NCBI GenBank assembly: GCA_013378335.1
Contig: CP040556.1
Location: forward strand, 248,001 to 312,000
DNA from: Streptococcus sanguinis
GTDB taxonomy: Bacteria; Bacillota; Bacilli; Lactobacillales; Streptococcaceae
DNA length: 64,000 nt
Reading direction: 5' to 3'
Position 1 is the stretch's first letter; each line of letters opens with the position of its first letter. Shown piece after piece: positions 1-8,127 of this stretch. The position numbers were made by a program, and so were the translations under genes. The notes beneath the pieces are model-generated. The model ran no database searches, was not told where the DNA came from, and saw only the letters and a program-made list of their open reading frames with translations.

Positions 1-46
1 ATCGACCTTTTAAATATTTGCAAAAACAGCGTCATAGCAGCTCTTA

Positions 47-74
47 TTGGCATTTTCGAAAAATATGGTATAAT
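47..74 (+). promoter_or_regulatory. rnpA promoter
   Basis: TTGGCA (47-52) and TATAAT (69-74) are separated by 16 bases. The -10 is preceded by TGG, giving an extended -10. It lies about 30 bases upstream of the rnpA start and probably drives rnpA-yidC-khpB. Nothing else is visible in positions 1-46. Confidence 0.75.
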
Positions 75-104
75 AGATATAATTTTGGTGGATGGAGTTG
101 AGTT

Positions 105-464
105 TTGAGAAAAAACTATCGCGTCAAGAGCGAAAAAGATTTTAATGCGATTTTTAAAAAAGGACAGAGTTTTGCTAATCGAAAATTTGTCGTCTACATG
201 CTAGAAAAAGAGCAAAAGCATTTTCGGGTTGGAATTTCCGTCAGTAAAAAGCTGGGGAATGCAGTGGTTCGTAATCGTATTAAAAGAAAAATCCGCCATG
301 TCTTGATGCAGCATCAAAAACAGTTAGTCCAGGCAGACTTCGTCGTTATCGCCCGTAAAGGAGTGGAGGAGCTGGACTACCACCAAGTTGAACAAAATTT
401 ATTGCATGTGTTAAAAATTGCTAAACTTTATCAGGAAGGATTCATTTGTGAAACAGAAAAGTAA
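105..464 (+). CDS. rnpA: Ribonuclease P protein component
   Basis: Small basic protein subunit of RNase P, which helps the catalytic RNA remove the 5' leader from precursor tRNAs. The 119 residues match the usual family length. The RNR-type signature is visible as [13 protein letters not shown] around residues 51-63, preceded by a conserved [10 protein letters not shown] stretch. The start is TTG at 105, preceded by a GGATGGAG ribosome site. The end overlaps the start of yidC by 17 bases, so the two are translationally close. The order rnpA-yidC-khpB is standard for Firmicutes. No rnpB RNA gene is seen in the window. Confidence 0.95.
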   Translation: MRKNYRVKSEKDFNAIFKKGQSFANRKFVVYMLEKEQKHFRVGISVSKKLGNAVVRNRIKRKIRHVLMQHQKQLVQADFVVIARKGVEELDYHQVEQNLLHVLKIAKLYQEGFICETEK

Positions 465-1263
465 ATTAGGGATTTTGCTGGTCGCCTCGCTGCTCTTTCT
501 CACAGCCTGCGGAACCAGTCAAGTAACGGCCGATTCAAATGGCTTCTGGGAGAAGCTGGTCTATTTCTTTGCGGACACCATTCGGTTTCTATCCTTTGGT
601 GGAAGCAAGGGGATTGGGATTATTCTCTTTACCTTGATTATCCGGACAGTTCTCCTGCCGGTCTTCCAATTCCAGACGACTTCTTCACGCAAGCTGCAGG
701 AAGTACAGCCGCATATCAAGCAACTGCAGGAAAAGTATCCTGGCAAGGATATGGAGAGCAGAACAGCCTTGGCTGAGGAAACTCAAAAACTCTACAAAGA
801 AATGGGTGTCAATCCTTATGCCTCATTCATTCCACTCTTTATCCAGATGCCGGTGCTCTTGGCTCTGTTTCAAGCCCTGACTCGGGTTGAATTTATGAAA
901 ACAGGTCACTTCCTCTGGCTTAATCTAGGAGCGACAGATCCGACCTTTATTCTTCCGCTGTTGGCGGCTCTCTTCACTTTCTTCAGTACCTGGCTTTCAA
1001 ACAAGGCCTTGCCTGAGAGAAATGGCGGGATGACAGTCATGATGTACCTGATGCCAGTGGTGATTTTCTTTTTTGCCCTTTATGCGGCGAGCGGGGTAGC
1101 CCTCTACTGGGCGGTCTCAAATGCTTATCAGGTGGTTCAGACCTTGCTGCTGAGCAATCCTTTTAAAATCATTGCTGAGCGGGAAGCCAAGGAACGGTCA
1201 GAGCGTCAATTGGAACAGAAAAAGAAACGTGCCCTGAAAAAAGCACAGAAAAAGAAAAAGTAA
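448..1263 (+). CDS. yidC: Membrane protein insertase YidC (lipoprotein form)
   Basis: YidC/Oxa1/SpoIIIJ-family insertase that places membrane proteins into the cytoplasmic membrane with or without SecYEG. I chose the GTG at 448 because AGGAAGGA (433-440) is correctly spaced; an in-frame ATG at 418 lacks one and lies deeper in rnpA. The protein (271 aa) begins with a lipoprotein signal ending in LTAC, so Cys21 is probably lipidated. The Oxa1 core follows, with hydrophobic segments near residues 50-70, 125-150, 165-185 and 205-235. The tail is very Lys/Arg rich, typical of ribosome-contacting YidC. It sits between rnpA and khpB. Streptococci usually carry a second YidC elsewhere, so this is probably YidC1. 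Confidence 0.93.
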   Translation: MKQKSKLGILLVASLLFLTACGTSQVTADSNGFWEKLVYFFADTIRFLSFGGSKGIGIILFTLIIRTVLLPVFQFQTTSSRKLQEVQPHIKQLQEKYPGKDMESRTALAEETQKLYKEMGVNPYASFIPLFIQMPVLLALFQALTRVEFMKTGHFLWLNLGATDPTFILPLLAALFTFFSTWLSNKALPERNGGMTVMMYLMPVVIFFFALYAASGVALYWAVSNAYQVVQTLLLSNPFKIIAEREAKERSERQLEQKKKRALKKAQKKKK

Positions 1264-1284
1264 GTAAGAAGGAGGACTCTTGCA

Positions 1285-2310
1285 ATGGTTATTTTTACAG
1301 GAGCAAGTGTTGAAGAAGCAATTCAAAATGGTTTGAAAACGTTGGATATTCCACGTATGAGAGCGCATATTACTGTTATTTCACGTGAGAAAAAAGGCTT
1401 TTTAGGTTTGTTTGGCAAGAAGCCAGCTCAGGTGGATGTCGAGCCGATTGCTGAGACGACAGTTGTCAAGGCCAATCAAAAGGCTGTAAAAGGTGTTCCC
1501 GAAGAGATTAACGCTCAGAATGATCCTGTGCAGTCTGTTAGTGAAGCGACGGTTGATTTGGGCCGTGTGGTAGCTGCCATCAAGAAGGTCGAAGGAGAAG
1601 GCGAAGTTATCTCAGATGAGGTCAAGGCTGAAATTCTCAAAAATGACAAGCAAGCCAATACGATTTTAGAAGAGACTGGCACCATTGATCTTCTCAAGAC
1701 CAACCAAGCTATCGATGAGGCAGTTGCTCAAGCAGAAGCAGACGATAACAAGGTTATCTCTTTTGAACAAGCGGCTAAAGACAAGGCTGAGCCGACAGAA
1801 ACAGAAGAAAGCTCTTTTGCTGATTTAGGCATCCAAGTCGAAGCAGACTACGATATTGAAGAAGTAGTTGAAAACGTAACGAACTATGTTCAGAAAATCG
1901 TTGATGAGATGGATGTTGAAGCGGGTATTTCCAGCAGTCACAACCGCCGGACTATCAACATGCAGATTGATACCAATGAACCGGGGCGCGTGATTGGCTA
2001 CCACGGAAAAGTCTTGAAAGCTCTGCAGCTATTAGCGCAAAACTATCTTTATAACCAATATTCTAAGAGCTTCTACATTTCAATTAATGTCAATGACTAT
2101 GTTGAGCATCGGGCTGAAGTGCTGCAAAGTTATGCTCAGAAACTGGCTCAGCGAGCTTTGGAAGATCGACGCGGTCAGCACACTGATCCTATGTCTAACA
2201 GCGAGCGCAAAATTATTCACCGCATCATCTCTCGCATCGATGGCGTGACTAGCTATTCCGAAGGCGACGAGCCAAACCGCTATGTCGTTGTGGATATTGA
2301 CAGCGAATAA
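1285..2310 (+). CDS. khpB: RNA-binding protein KhpB (Jag/EloR)
   Basis: SpoIIIJ-associated RNA-binding protein; in pneumococcus the homologue works with KhpA to control cell elongation and division. Length 341 aa. The N-terminal Jag-N domain (about 1-55) contains the KKGFLGLFGKKPA stretch. A long acidic linker (about 60-190) follows, then a type II KH domain (about 195-265) with the GRVIGYHGKVLKAL loop, and a C-terminal R3H domain (about 275-335) with Arg and His around RRGQHTDPMSNSERK. A strong AAGGAGGA site precedes the ATG. It lies 21 bases after yidC and ends at a short terminator. Confidence 0.94.
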   Translation: MVIFTGASVEEAIQNGLKTLDIPRMRAHITVISREKKGFLGLFGKKPAQVDVEPIAETTVVKANQKAVKGVPEEINAQNDPVQSVSEATVDLGRVVAAIKKVEGEGEVISDEVKAEILKNDKQANTILEETGTIDLLKTNQAIDEAVAQAEADDNKVISFEQAAKDKAEPTETEESSFADLGIQVEADYDIEEVVENVTNYVQKIVDEMDVEAGISSSHNRRTINMQIDTNEPGRVIGYHGKVLKALQLLAQNYLYNQYSKSFYISINVNDYVEHRAEVLQSYAQKLAQRALEDRRGQHTDPMSNSERKIIHRIISRIDGVTSYSEGDEPNRYVVVDIDSE

Positions 2311-2318
2311 AAGGAAAG

Positions 2319-2339
2319 CCAGCAGAGATGCTGGTTTTT
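2319..2339 (+). terminator. Terminator after khpB
   Basis: CCAGCA and TGCTGG arms with a 4-base GAGA loop, followed by five T. It ends the rnpA-yidC-khpB transcript; some read-through into the next gene, 20 bases on, is possible. Confidence 0.7.
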
Positions 2340-2359
2340 GTATATAGAAAGGATTTTTT

Positions 2360-2992
2360 ATGTCACTTTTTCCAGCTATTGAAAGTTATCTGCCTCATCA
2401 AGGGGCTAAGTATATCTCTCCAGACAAGGCAGGGCAGCTGCGTGAGTCTATGTTGGAGTTGAGAGCTAAGGGGCAGGCGGCACGCAAGGAGTTTGCAGAC
2501 TTGGTCAAGGATTTTCAAAGCCTCTATCCTAAGCTGACCTTGGAGCGAACCAGCCAGTGGATGAATCAAGCGCAGATACTACGACCCCATTTTTGGAATT
2601 ATCTTAAAGGCTATGGAGAAATTACTGAGCCAATGTTCGCCCTGCGCTTGTATGGAAGTGCAGAAGATTTCGGAGTGTCGCTGGAGGTGAGCTTCATGGA
2701 GCGCAAGAAAGATGAGCACAGCCTCAGCAAGCAAAATCGGGTCTTGGAGCTGCCTATTCAGCCGCCAGCTTACTATTTTGCTCAGATAGATGGTGTGAGT
2801 CAGCGCTTTGAAGGCACTGAGGAAAATCGTCAGTTCCTTACTCAGCAGCTGGAGATCGGTCAGGTTCGTAAGGTCTTGGTCAAATACGATGTTCCCCTTT
2901 CTCAGGCTGCTTCAAGAGAGCAGGTGCTGTCTCAGTTGCAGGAGGCCATGACAGCCTTGATTCCATTTTATGAAGCGACTCGGGCTTTATGA
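2360..2992 (+). CDS. Conserved protein of unknown function
   Basis: Soluble 210-residue protein with no signal peptide or membrane segment. I do not recognise a catalytic motif. It is rich in Gln, Glu, Leu and aromatic residues and has a segment resembling an HI_0552-type fold (pattern HFWNYLKGYG near residue 75), but that similarity is only an impression. The start is the ATG at 2360 after GAAAGGA. It lies between the khpB terminator and the rpmH promoter, so it is probably expressed by read-through or from a weak promoter. No function is proposed. Confidence 0.75.
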   Translation: MSLFPAIESYLPHQGAKYISPDKAGQLRESMLELRAKGQAARKEFADLVKDFQSLYPKLTLERTSQWMNQAQILRPHFWNYLKGYGEITEPMFALRLYGSAEDFGVSLEVSFMERKKDEHSLSKQNRVLELPIQPPAYYFAQIDGVSQRFEGTEENRQFLTQQLEIGQVRKVLVKYDVPLSQAASREQVLSQLQEAMTALIPFYEATRAL

Positions 2993-3027
2993 TTACGTTT
3001 ACAAAGAGAAAGTTATTTAAGTAAGTA

Positions 3028-3056
3028 TTGACAAAAGCCTCGGAATCATATAGAAT
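3028..3056 (+). promoter_or_regulatory. rpmH promoter
   Basis: Consensus TTGACA (3028-3033), 17-base spacer and TAGAAT (3051-3056). It gives a leader of about 70 nt before rpmH. Confidence 0.82.
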
Positions 3057-3130
3057 AGTAAAGTATGTTTAGTAACTGATCACAACTAGCCGGCTAAACG
3101 AATACAAGAATCTAAGAGGAGGTATTCATC

Positions 3131-3265
3131 GTGAAACGTACTTATCAACCAAGTAAAATCCGTCGTGCGCGTAAACATGGTTTCCGCCACCGTATGTCAA
3201 CTAAAAACGGTCGTCGTGTATTGGCAGCTCGCCGTCGTAAAGGACGCAAAGTTTTGGCTGCTTAA
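3131..3265 (+). CDS. rpmH: 50S ribosomal protein L34
   Basis: Ribosomal protein L34, a 44-residue, extremely basic component of the large subunit. It reads from GTG at 3131 after GAGGAGG (3115-3121). It starts with the family hallmark [20 protein letters not shown] and ends KGRKVLAA. Length and sequence match the family exactly. It has its own strong promoter and its own terminator, so it is a monocistronic unit. Confidence 0.97.
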   Translation: MKRTYQPSKIRRARKHGFRHRMSTKNGRRVLAARRRKGRKVLAA

Positions 3266-3284
3266 TCCAAACGATTTATCAAGA

Positions 3285-3317
3285 AACCAGCGGAGACTCG
3301 AGACCGCTGGTTTTTTT
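3285..3317 (+). terminator. rpmH terminator
   Basis: AACCAGCGG and CCGCTGGTT arms (9 bp) followed by a run of T. A clear intrinsic terminator 20 bases after the L34 stop. Confidence 0.88.
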
Positions 3318-3436
3318 GCGCTTTTAACGAGAGGACTCTATAGAACGAAGTTCAGTACTTAATAAGTGGTAGCAGTTTTGTCCTTTTTTTCTGAGTTCAT
3401 AGATTTGAACTTTGTCCTCATAAGTTAATTTCATTT

Positions 3437-4483
3437 CCTAAATTGTCAAATTAAGTTAGACTTTTCAAGTAACTCAGAAAAACTTGGTATGGTGTTTGAT
3501 AATTTAAAGATTTCCTAGGAATTCTATTTCTTTTATCAGCGATAGCTGATAAATAATTTTGAGAAATAGCAGTAAAATCCATTTGTTTCGGTAATCCATT
3601 TCGTCTTAATAAGCCATTAGAATGTTCATTGAGGCCTCTTTGACCAGGACAGCCTGGATCCGCAAAGAAAATATCAATGTCATGCGCATTCGAAATAGAC
3701 TTCCAATTAGAAAATTCTTTCCCACAATCAAAAGTTATCGACTTAAAGAGATGGCTGGGGACTTGAGACAACCATTGATTGATGGAAACCTCAATATCAC
3801 TTGCTTTCCGTCCATTAGTTTTCAGTGTGATGATGGCTTTTGAGAGGCGTTCTACCAAAGTAATAACCGCACTTTTGTGTTTCTCGCCAACAATGGTATC
3901 CCCTTCTAGATGACCAAATTCTGTCTTAAAATTAGGATAAATGGCTGCTCTCTCACGTAAATCTCTGCGAAACGCTTGTTTTCCTCGTTTTTCGCTATGA
4001 CCATTTGGTTTTCTTTTGCCTTTCCAAGGGAGATCCTCTTTCTTTAGAATACCACGGTCTGCTAGTCGATAGAGAGTTCTCATAGAACAAGAAATCCTAT
4101 CTGGATAAGCTCCCTTAATGACATCAAGGCTCCAGCTTAGATTTAAATGAGTTTGGATAAAATCTTTTTCTGCTTGTGTAAGCCTTGTTTTATTCCTGCC
4201 ACAGCGTTTCTTATTGATTTTATATCGGTTATAGTAATCATAAGCAGAGTGCTCCTCTTTCAGATAGTTGATGACATTGTAGATGGTCTGTTTTGATCTT
4301 CCAAGAGCTTTTAGAATATCTGTAACTTTTATACCTTCTTTGTAGTAAGCCTCTATCATTACAAGCTCGTTTGTGGTAAGATGTGTATAGGTCATTTATG
4401 TTAGTTCCTTTCAGACAAATGTGGTGTTTATCTGAGCCTAACATAGATGGCTTTTTCTGTCTAGCTTAATTTTACAAATTGGG
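3437..4483 (-). mobile_element. IS30-family insertion sequence, copy 1
   Basis: The element is 1047 bp. Comparison with the second copy (40673-41719) fixes both ends: the copies agree from CCTAAATTG to CAAATTGGG and diverge outside. The terminal inverted repeats are about 25 bp and imperfect (CCTAAATTGTCAAATTAAG against CCCAATTTGTAAAATTAAG). A 3-bp TTT lies on both sides and is the probable target duplication. It contains one minus-strand transposase. It lies between rpmH and the minus-strand operon ending at 4586 and breaks no recognisable gene. Confidence 0.93.
3451..4395 (-). CDS. IS30-family transposase (copy 1)
   Basis: DDE transposase of the IS30 family, 314 aa, which cuts and joins the element ends. 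The N-terminal helix-turn-helix (about 10-45, with VTDILKALGRSKQTIYNVI) binds the inverted repeats. The catalytic core begins near residue 160: GHLEGDTIVGEK gives the first Asp, ITFDCGKEFSNW the second, and the Glu is in QRGLNEHSNGLLRR. The protein is identical in sequence to the one at 40687-41631 and looks intact, so it is probably active or recently so. Confidence 0.95.
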   Translation of the reverse strand: MTYTHLTTNELVMIEAYYKEGIKVTDILKALGRSKQTIYNVINYLKEEHSAYDYYNRYKINKKRCGRNKTRLTQAEKDFIQTHLNLSWSLDVIKGAYPDRISCSMRTLYRLADRGILKKEDLPWKGKRKPNGHSEKRGKQAFRRDLRERAAIYPNFKTEFGHLEGDTIVGEKHKSAVITLVERLSKAIITLKTNGRKASDIEVSINQWLSQVPSHLFKSITFDCGKEFSNWKSISNAHDIDIFFADPGCPGQRGLNEHSNGLLRRNGLPKQMDFTAISQNYLSAIADKRNRIPRKSLNYQTPYQVFLSYLKSLT

Positions 4484-4492
4484 TTTAAAAAA

Positions 4493-4533
4493 CACCCCAA
4501 AAGTTAGATTTTTTGTGTCTAACTTTTGGGGTG
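4493..4533 (-). terminator. Terminator of the minus-strand membrane-protein operon
   Basis: A perfect 16-bp stem (4493-4508 with 4518-4533) and a 9-base loop. Read on the minus strand, the hairpin is followed by six T, so it terminates the operon at 6704-4586. The arms (CACCCCAAAAGTTAGA) also resemble ends of IS3-type elements common in streptococci, so it may be an IS relic now serving as a terminator. Confidence 0.8.
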
Positions 4534-4585
4534 CGGTTCATAATCTACTTTCTGGTTTTTGAATGTCGTTAAGATCCATTGCTCC

Positions 4586-5998
4586 TTATCCTGCTGGTAA
4601 AAACATTGGATACAGATAGCAGAGCACGGTAAAGCTTATCAGGGCGTAAAAGATACCGATGCGAATAGCTTGGATAGGTTTATAGAAACGAATCAGGGTC
4701 AGTAGGCACCAAACCAAGAGAACTAGGATGAACCATGCTGAGATCAAGCGCAGCGGTGTTGGTCCGTAAAGGTAGATGTAGATGCCAAATAATTTCCAGC
4801 CAGCTAGCAAGGCCAGCAGACCAGTGAAGATAAAGAGGATAGTAGCTGCGAATCGCGTCCCTTTCTGATCCCAGAGCGGTTTTTTGGCAATCAGATAGAA
4901 GACACCTAGGACCGCAAAGTTAAGGATAGAGACCCGAACCAGCTGCCAGAAGCCAGCTACTGCAACAGTCGAAGCATTCTGCGGAGAAATAGCCTGAGCT
5001 ACTGTTCCGGCGCTTAGGAGCTGGCCGAGCTCACCCAGACCCGTCAGGAAGAAGAGTGCATAGGTCAGGCAGAGACTGCCGATGATAATGTAGGCTGCCA
5101 AAGCGGGTGCTACTCGCAAAGGGCGGATACTTGCTTGAAATTTTTTGTAGCTAAGTTTGGTATCTTTTTTGCCTAACAGACTGCCGGCAAGGAGCCCATA
5201 CAAGTACAGACTGATAGGGACAGCCAGGCAGGCCTTGAAGAGAATCATGCTGCTATCAAGACTTGAAAAGAGGGAGTCGAATAGACTCTCAATAAAATCA
5301 GCGGTATTGCTGAAGAATGAGGCAAAGCTGTCTGAAACCTGACTCAGCTGGGACCAGACAAAGTAGACCAAGATTCCAGCGACAAAGAAGCTACTTACGA
5401 TAATCGCGAGCTGTTGGGCTTTCTTTGAAGACATACTGTCAGAGCTGTCGGAAGAGTCCTGCTGCTTGCCTTCTATAAAGACTAGAATAGCAGCAATGAA
5501 ATTCTTAAAGGGCAGGATGCAGAAGGCTTGAATGGCATCAAACCAGACCAGGATACCCAAACGCCCTTGGCTTAACCAGCCGGTGCGGGACAGAATATAG
5601 AAAGCGAATGAGATGTGGATGGCTAGAAATTGGAAAAATTCTAGCTGGCGATGAAGCCCCCAGAGACTTAAAGCCAGAGCTTGAGCTAACGTCATGATCA
5701 GAAAGCTTCTAGCCTCTACCTTACTGTCAAGATTTTTTATCCGCAGTGATGGATTGGACAATTTCCTGATTAGGGTTTCGCTTAGCAATATAAGACCAAT
5801 TGCAAAAGGGAAAAAGGATGCAGTTTGATAATTAAAAAATACAGCAGAGTAAAAGTAAGTTAAGAGATAGAGAATCAGATAGCTGATTTTAAAGAATCGC
5901 AGTTGCTTGTCCTCTAGGCCTGTGAAGATGGTCTGTCGTTCTGCTTCTGCGGGCAGACAAGACTGGACATTCATCTCTTCTTGTGCTGGATATTCCAT
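4586..5998 (-). CDS. Polytopic membrane protein (DUF4153/DUF4173-like)
   Basis: A 470-residue integral membrane protein with about ten to twelve hydrophobic segments separated by short loops. A Ser/Asp-rich loop lies near residues 170-185 and another at about 225-245. No catalytic motif is recognisable; the overall pattern resembles DUF4153/DUF4173 proteins, but this is an impression. The start is the ATG at 5998, whose AGGAGG site lies inside the end of the upstream XRE gene, only 2 bases away, so expression is probably coupled. It is the last gene of the three-gene minus operon. Function and substrate are unknown. Confidence 0.8.
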   Translation of the reverse strand: MEYPAQEEMNVQSCLPAEAERQTIFTGLEDKQLRFFKISYLILYLLTYFYSAVFFNYQTASFFPFAIGLILLSETLIRKLSNPSLRIKNLDSKVEARSFLIMTLAQALALSLWGLHRQLEFFQFLAIHISFAFYILSRTGWLSQGRLGILVWFDAIQAFCILPFKNFIAAILVFIEGKQQDSSDSSDSMSSKKAQQLAIIVSSFFVAGILVYFVWSQLSQVSDSFASFFSNTADFIESLFDSLFSSLDSSMILFKACLAVPISLYLYGLLAGSLLGKKDTKLSYKKFQASIRPLRVAPALAAYIIIGSLCLTYALFFLTGLGELGQLLSAGTVAQAISPQNASTVAVAGFWQLVRVSILNFAVLGVFYLIAKKPLWDQKGTRFAATILFIFTGLLALLAGWKLFGIYIYLYGPTPLRLISAWFILVLLVWCLLTLIRFYKPIQAIRIGIFYALISFTVLCYLYPMFLPAG

Positions 5999-6000
5999 AA

Positions 6001-6219
6001 TTATTTCTCCTCCTCATCGTCAGGGATATACTCCAAAATGTCGCCAGGCTGGCAGTCTAGTTCACGGCAGAGAGCGTTGAGTGTTGAAAAGCGGACGGCC
6101 TTGGCTCGGTTATTTTTTAGGATAGATAGATTGGCTGGTGTTAGGTCAATCAACTCTGCTAAACGGCCAGCACTGATGCGCTTTTGCGCCATGACAAGGT
6201 CTAAATTTATCTGAATCAT
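6001..6219 (-). CDS. Small XRE-family (Cro/CI) transcriptional regulator
   Basis: A 72-residue protein that is essentially one helix-turn-helix: recognition region about residues 18-45 (GRLAELIDLTPANLSILKNN), then LNALCRELDCQPGDILEY and an acidic tail. It resembles YozG-type regulators, which are typically found next to DUF2975 membrane proteins, as here. Its RBS (AGGAGGT) lies at the end of the preceding gene. It probably autoregulates the operon; a perfect palindrome in the promoter is a candidate binding site. How the membrane partners affect it cannot be seen. Confidence 0.9.
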   Translation of the reverse strand: MIQINLDLVMAQKRISAGRLAELIDLTPANLSILKNNRAKAVRFSTLNALCRELDCQPGDILEYIPDDEEEK

Positions 6220-6227
6220 AAGACCTC

Positions 6228-6704
6228 CTAAATAGTGTAGTCCACTTGATCCTGCAGCTCAATGGCCTTGCCAAAGGCATTACGGATGACACGGATAATC
6301 AGGGTCAAGATACTGCAAGAAACAGTGACTAAGAGCATGGGCAAATAGGCTGTCAGTCCCATAAAAAGAGAGATAAGAGCCACAGTGCCCACTTCCCAGC
6401 CAAGGTAGCGCATGTACTGAACATTTTGCGTGATAAAGACCTGATTTTTACCAATGCGGCTAAGGAGTCGATAGAGATGGACAATGCAGGCTAGAGCCAG
6501 GCAGCCGAGGACATAGCCGAGCAGCAGCAAGACCCAAAAGCGTGTCTCCCCTTGAAAGAAAGGAGAGGGAAATTCGATAACTAGATTGACGACCCAAGGT
6601 CCTAGGGCTATCAGGATAATGGAAGCAATAAATAAAAGGCTGATACTGATTTTTGTAAGAGTAATGCTCATATCTTCAGCAGTCTTTTTCATTTTGTCTG
6701 TCAT
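6228..6704 (-). CDS. DUF2975-like membrane protein
   Basis: A 158-residue membrane protein with four predicted hydrophobic segments (about 20-45, 62-82, 103-125, 128-150), the layout of DUF2975 proteins. It is the first gene of the operon, followed directly by the small XRE regulator, the usual partner of this family. The start ATG at 6704 has a GGAGG site. In other Firmicutes such pairs are thought to be signalling or stress modules, but the role is not established; no enzymatic residue is visible. Confidence 0.82.
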   Translation of the reverse strand: MTDKMKKTAEDMSITLTKISISLLFIASIILIALGPWVVNLVIEFPSPFFQGETRFWVLLLLGYVLGCLALACIVHLYRLLSRIGKNQVFITQNVQYMRYLGWEVGTVALISLFMGLTAYLPMLLVTVSCSILTLIIRVIRNAFGKAIELQDQVDYTI

Positions 6705-6737
6705 AATTTCCTCCGACTAACGTTTCATTTCTTAGTA

Positions 6738-6766
6738 ACTATAACACGCATCTTATCGATAATCAA
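6738..6766 (-). promoter_or_regulatory. Promoter and probable operator of the DUF2975-XRE operon
   Basis: On the minus strand, TTGATT (6761-6766), a 17-base spacer and TATAGT (6738-6743) with an upstream TGT form a promoter. A perfect palindrome TTATCGATAA (6753-6762) lies in the spacer and touches the -35. A partial copy of the half-site (CTATCGA) lies just upstream near 6773. The position fits repression by the operon's own XRE protein; this is inference. Confidence 0.65.
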
Positions 6767-6902
6767 TAAAAAACTATCGAAAAAGGATAAAATCAGTCTT
6801 AAGAACTAGATGAAATTTTATAAAAATCTCTTATTTTATAGAGATGGATTTTTTGTCAAGAGATGAACAGAGCAGAAGACGATGAATATTTTGCTTGATT
6901 TT

Positions 6903-6911
6903 TGGTATAAT
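6903..6911 (+). promoter_or_regulatory. Extended -10 promoter of the ArsR-type regulator
   Basis: TGG plus TATAAT (6906-6911) with no good -35, about 70 bases before the start at 6980. Upstream, 6820-6860 holds a weak stem (ATCTCT/AGAGAT) of unknown role. Confidence 0.6.
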
Positions 6912-6979
6912 GAAAAACAGGAATTGTATACTCTTTTTGGTTAGAAGCGGAGTATGTGTATGTAAGGAGGGAAGAGACT

Positions 6980-7996
6980 GTGGGTGTAAAGCTTGTTCAT
7001 TATCGTAGTAAGTTATATGAATTTCTCATGGTGCCTGCCATCGTTTCAAGAGATGATAAACATATGTGGATGGATTTACGGCAGAATCAAAAGGAGCTGC
7101 TTCTTGATGTACAGCCGCACTATGATAAGCTCTATCAGGATTTACTTCCTTTGAAAAAAGAGCTTGTTGCGGTTAGTTTGTTTGAAGAAGCTACGGTGGG
7201 ACTGGCTCCGCTCCTCTACCTCTACTTGCTAGAAAAAGGAGAAGATCCGGCCAATCCGCATGACTTGTTAGAATGTTTGAAAAAACTAGATGCAGAGCAA
7301 ATCATCTATTGTTTATCACTTAAGCTTTCTAAAGGGGAAGTCACCAAGGGACATCCTGAAGATTTGCTGGCTTTTATAGAGAATAGTGACAAGTCTCCGG
7401 AAAATAAATGGTACTGGTACCAAGCTATTCAGCATCCAGAGAAGCTTCGGGATCAATTAGTTTCCTTGCTGGAAAGAGTGTTCGAGCTCTATCAGCCTAT
7501 TTATGAGCAGTTTGAGCAGGAAGTACTAGCTTTTGAACAAGAATTTAGCCTATCTGATGTGATGAATGATGATGAGCAGAATGCCAAGCTCCTTGAAAAG
7601 GATACACAAGTCTTTGTTCTGTCACCCATGTTTATTGACTCTTTTCTCGAAAAGGTTCCTGATTTCACCTCCTATTCCTTAGTCCTTTCGACGAGAAGTT
7701 CCCAGTTATCAAAGGCGGAATCGGAGCTTAACGATGAAACATTGGCTCTGACCTTAAAAACTCTTGGAGATGAAACCCGCTATAAAGTCTTGATTGAATT
7801 GATTCAACCGCATGCCAAGAATAAAGATATAGCTAAAAAACTGGGGCTTACAAGAGCCTCTATCTCATTCCATACGCAAAAGCTCCTAAATTCTGGCTTG
7901 CTGGAGCTTGTGATGGATGATGATTCTGTTAAATACACGGTCAATAAAGAACTGATTCGAAAGATTATAGAGAAGTTCAAACAGGACCTAACATAG
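6980..7996 (+). CDS. ArsR-type winged-helix transcriptional regulator
   Basis: A DNA-binding protein of 339 aa from the GTG at 6980, chosen because AAGGAGG (6964-6970) is well placed; the upstream ATG at 6956 has no RBS. The winged helix is at the C-terminus (about residues 255-335): LKTLGDETRYKVLIELI, then KNKDIAKKLGLTRASISFH as the recognition helix. The N-terminal 240 residues are helical and acidic and may sense a ligand or partner; I do not recognise a specific domain. No metal-binding Cys cluster is present, so it is not a classical metal sensor. It is followed by an MFS exporter with its own promoter, a likely target. Confidence 0.83.
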   Translation: MGVKLVHYRSKLYEFLMVPAIVSRDDKHMWMDLRQNQKELLLDVQPHYDKLYQDLLPLKKELVAVSLFEEATVGLAPLLYLYLLEKGEDPANPHDLLECLKKLDAEQIIYCLSLKLSKGEVTKGHPEDLLAFIENSDKSPENKWYWYQAIQHPEKLRDQLVSLLERVFELYQPIYEQFEQEVLAFEQEFSLSDVMNDDEQNAKLLEKDTQVFVLSPMFIDSFLEKVPDFTSYSLVLSTRSSQLSKAESELNDETLALTLKTLGDETRYKVLIELIQPHAKNKDIAKKLGLTRASISFHTQKLLNSGLLELVMDDDSVKYTVNKELIRKIIEKFKQDLT

Positions 7997-8000
7997 TTTC

Positions 8001-8035
8001 AGAAGACCTGGATTCATTCTAGGTCTTCTATTTTG
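8001..8035 (+). terminator. Terminator after the ArsR-type regulator
   Basis: AGAAGACCT and AGGTCTTCT arms (9 bp, extendable) followed by ATTTTG. It separates the regulator from the MFS gene. Confidence 0.75.
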
Positions 8036-8058
8036 TAAAATAGTAATCTAATATAAAT

Positions 8059-8099
8059 TTGACAATCACCTAACTTATTGTTATAATTTGTTAAACAAA
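8059..8099 (+). promoter_or_regulatory. MFS gene promoter with near-palindromic site
   Basis: Consensus TTGACA (8059-8064), 17-base spacer, TATAAT (8082-8087). Overlapping the likely transcription start is TTTGTTAAACAAA (8087-8099), a near-perfect palindrome that could be the operator of the upstream ArsR-type protein. The promoter is seen directly; the operator role is inferred. Confidence 0.75.
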
Positions 8100-8127
8100 A
8101 ATCTAACAAGAGTAAAGGAGATGTCAT

